The notes below the pieces were generated by a model, which was not told where the DNA came from, searched no databases, and was given only the letters and a program-made list of their open reading frames with translations. A stretch of DNA of 10,182 nt from an uncultured Collinsella sp. (GTDB lineage Bacteria; Actinomycetota; Coriobacteriia; Coriobacteriales; Coriobacteriaceae): NCBI GenBank assembly GCA_900768265.1, contig CAAGCF010000012.1, positions 1 to 10,182 of the forward strand. Direction: 5' to 3'. Each line of letters starts with the position of its first letter. Position 1 is the stretch's first letter. The translations under genes and the position numbers were made by a program. This document shows positions 9,173 to 10,182 of the stretch, in pieces.

Positions 9173-9598
9173 TTACTCAGCATCCTCGGTGGTCTCGGCC
9201 TCGGCAGCGGCCTCCTCGACGGGAGCCTCTGCGGGAGCCTCGGCGGCCTGCTTAGCAGCCTCCTCGGCGAACTTAGCGGCACGCTTAGCCTTCTCGGCAG
9301 CCTTAGCCTCAGCGGCGGCCTTGCGAGCGGCCTCGGCCTCAGCAGCCTTGGCGGCCTTGGCAGCCTTGGCCTCCTCAGCCTTCTTGAGCTGGGCGGCAGC
9401 GGCGCCACCGAACTTGTCGGCGAAGCGCTGGACGCGTCCACCGGTGTCGACGAACTTCTGCTGGCCGGTGTAGAACGGGTGGCACTCGTTGCAAAGCTCG
9501 ACCTTCATCTCGGACACGGTAGCGTGCGTCTTGAAGGTGTTGCCGCAGGAGCACGTCACCGTGCACTCGACATACTGGGGATGGATACCCTGCTTCAT
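9173..9598 (-). CDS. rpmE: Ribosomal protein L31 (bL31) with long C-terminal extension
   Basis: The protein has 141 residues. The first 65 are a complete L31 of the zinc-binding type: MKQGIHPQY, C16 and C18 (CSCG), C36 and C39 (CNEC), then HPFYTGQQKFVDTGGRVQRF. L31 belongs to the large subunit and in other bacteria helps bridge the two subunits. Usual length is about 66-90 residues. Here residues 66-141 are an added tail: first a repetitive Ala/Lys/Glu/Arg segment (KAAKAAKAAEAEAARKA and similar), predicted to be one long helix, then an acidic Ala/Pro/Glu end. The start has AAGGAG with a seven-base spacer. The gene has its own promoter candidate, a structured leader and a terminator, so it is likely monocistronic. 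Confidence 0.95.
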   Translation of the reverse strand: MKQGIHPQYVECTVTCSCGNTFKTHATVSEMKVELCNECHPFYTGQQKFVDTGGRVQRFADKFGGAAAAQLKKAEEAKAAKAAKAAEAEAARKAAAEAKAAEKAKRAAKFAEEAAKQAAEAPAEAPVEEAAAEAETTEDAE

Positions 9599-9599
9599 G

Positions 9600-9669
9600 G
9601 TAGGACTCCTTATTAGTCAGGCGCTGGTTACCGATCAGCGCATAAGGCGTCTTGGTTTCCGACCAAGAC
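9600..9669 (-). promoter_or_regulatory. Structured 5' leader of rpmE, candidate L31 autoregulatory element
   Basis: Between the candidate promoter and the rpmE ribosome binding site the minus strand folds into two hairpins: GTCTTGGT/ACCAAGAC with a five-base loop (9669-9649), and GCGCTG/CAGCGC with a nine-base loop (9641-9621). The second ends seven bases before AAGGAG. Ribosomal protein genes often have leaders bound by their own product, and L31 leaders are known from several bacterial groups. The position and paired stems fit that, but I cannot match it to a covariance model here. Confidence 0.5.
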
Positions 9670-9682
9670 AACAAACTCGGCT

Positions 9683-9711
9683 ATGGTACCACGGCGTCGA
9701 GCGTCCCACAA
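9683..9711 (-). promoter_or_regulatory. Possible promoter of rpmE
   Basis: The minus strand reads TTGTGG (9711-9706), a 17-base spacer ending in TGG, then TACCAT (9688-9683). The -10 has four of six matches plus a TGn extension, and the -35 has three of six. Transcription would start near 9676, just before the paired leader of rpmE, which is a sensible position. Confidence 0.4.
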
Positions 9712-9784
9712 AAGGTTCACGGTCTTTTCGGCACAACACGAGCTGGACCTTAAATATCAACTTCATCCGAACACTCCCCCACAT

Positions 9785-10182
9785 TCATCTCTCGTATGTA
9801 TCGAGGTATTCCTGCTTGAGCGTCTGCGAGGACGACTTGATCTTTTCCACGAGCGTGCCGGCTTCGATGAAGTAGAACGAGTTGGTAAGGTCTGCCAGGT
9901 CGTCGAGTAGATGGCTTGAAATGAGCACGCTGCGTCCCCGCGCCACTTCGCTGCGCATCGCGTCGCAGGAGGTTTTCCGTTTTCCCGGATCGAGGCCGTT
10001 CAGCGGTTCATCGAGGATGAGGTACGGGCAATCGGTCGCTATCGCCATGGCAAGCTTTACCTGCTGCTTCATTCCTGTCGAGAGTTTACGGGTCGGCTTG
10101 TCGAGATATGGGGAGATTCCGAGGGGGTCGCAGAGCGAGTCGATGTCGGCGGCCGATTTCCACGCCTCCCTAACGAAAGCAA
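9785..10182 (-). CDS. ABC transporter ATP-binding protein, C-terminal part
   Basis: The frame is open from the right edge to a TGA at 9787-9785 and gives 131 residues. The N-terminal part with the Walker A motif lies outside the window. Visible are the ABC signature LSTGMKQQ (about residues 33-40 of the fragment), Walker B with the D-loop YLILDEPLNGLD, and the switch histidine in ISSHLLDDL. The sequence GMKQQVKLAMAIA after the signature is typical of ATPases that drive ABC-2 type exporters of drugs, lantibiotics or other compounds. The C-terminus is short, ending at LDTYER, so no extra regulatory domain follows. The substrate cannot be told from this fragment. The upstream genes, which might include the permease, are not visible. 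Confidence 0.9.
   Translation of the reverse strand, partial: AFVREAWKSAADIDSLCDPLGISPYLDKPTRKLSTGMKQQVKLAMAIATDCPYLILDEPLNGLDPGKRKTSCDAMRSEVARGRSVLISSHLLDDLADLTNSFYFIEAGTLVEKIKSSSQTLKQEYLDTYER

Overview
The window is GC-rich, densely coded bacterial DNA that looks like a Coriobacteriia actinobacterium, most probably Collinsella or a close relative. This is inferred from overall gene style: a transketolase split into two genes, a secA-prfB pair whose release factor has no programmed frameshift, a zinc-type ribosomal protein L31 with a long Ala/Lys/Glu tail, and a zinc-ribbon single-pass membrane protein. No database search was possible, so the genus is a judgement.

Layout, left to right. Positions 1-54 hold the first 18 codons of a minus-strand gene that runs off the left edge. 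Positions 55-475 are a divergent intergenic region with two large palindromes (153-291 and 317-385) that do not sit where terminators are expected. A plus-strand gene (476-1744) encodes a zinc-ribbon membrane protein of unknown function. It converges on the minus-strand transketolase pair (1862-2803 and 2805-3635), with a shared two-way terminator at 1767-1816. The remaining genes are all minus strand. They are a YitT-family membrane protein (3844-4734), peptide chain release factor 2 prfB (4875-6023), preprotein translocase ATPase secA (6023-8830), ribosomal protein L31 rpmE (9173-9598), and the C-terminal part of an ABC transporter ATPase that runs off the right edge (9785-10182).

How the genes work together. 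secA and prfB overlap by one base and are probably one transcript ending at a hairpin at 4747-4775. The two transketolase halves are separated by one base and should assemble into one enzyme of the non-oxidative pentose phosphate pathway. rpmE appears to be its own unit, with a promoter, a structured leader and a terminator. Most of the window is housekeeping.

The points most worth a second look are these: the release factor 2 stop-codon motif reads Ser-Pro-Thr instead of Ser-Pro-Phe; the two large palindromes at 153-385; the long tail on L31 and the hairpin leader before its gene; and the terminator-like hairpin directly against the ribosome binding site of the yitT-like gene. I found no CRISPR array, tRNA, rRNA, insertion sequence or defence system.
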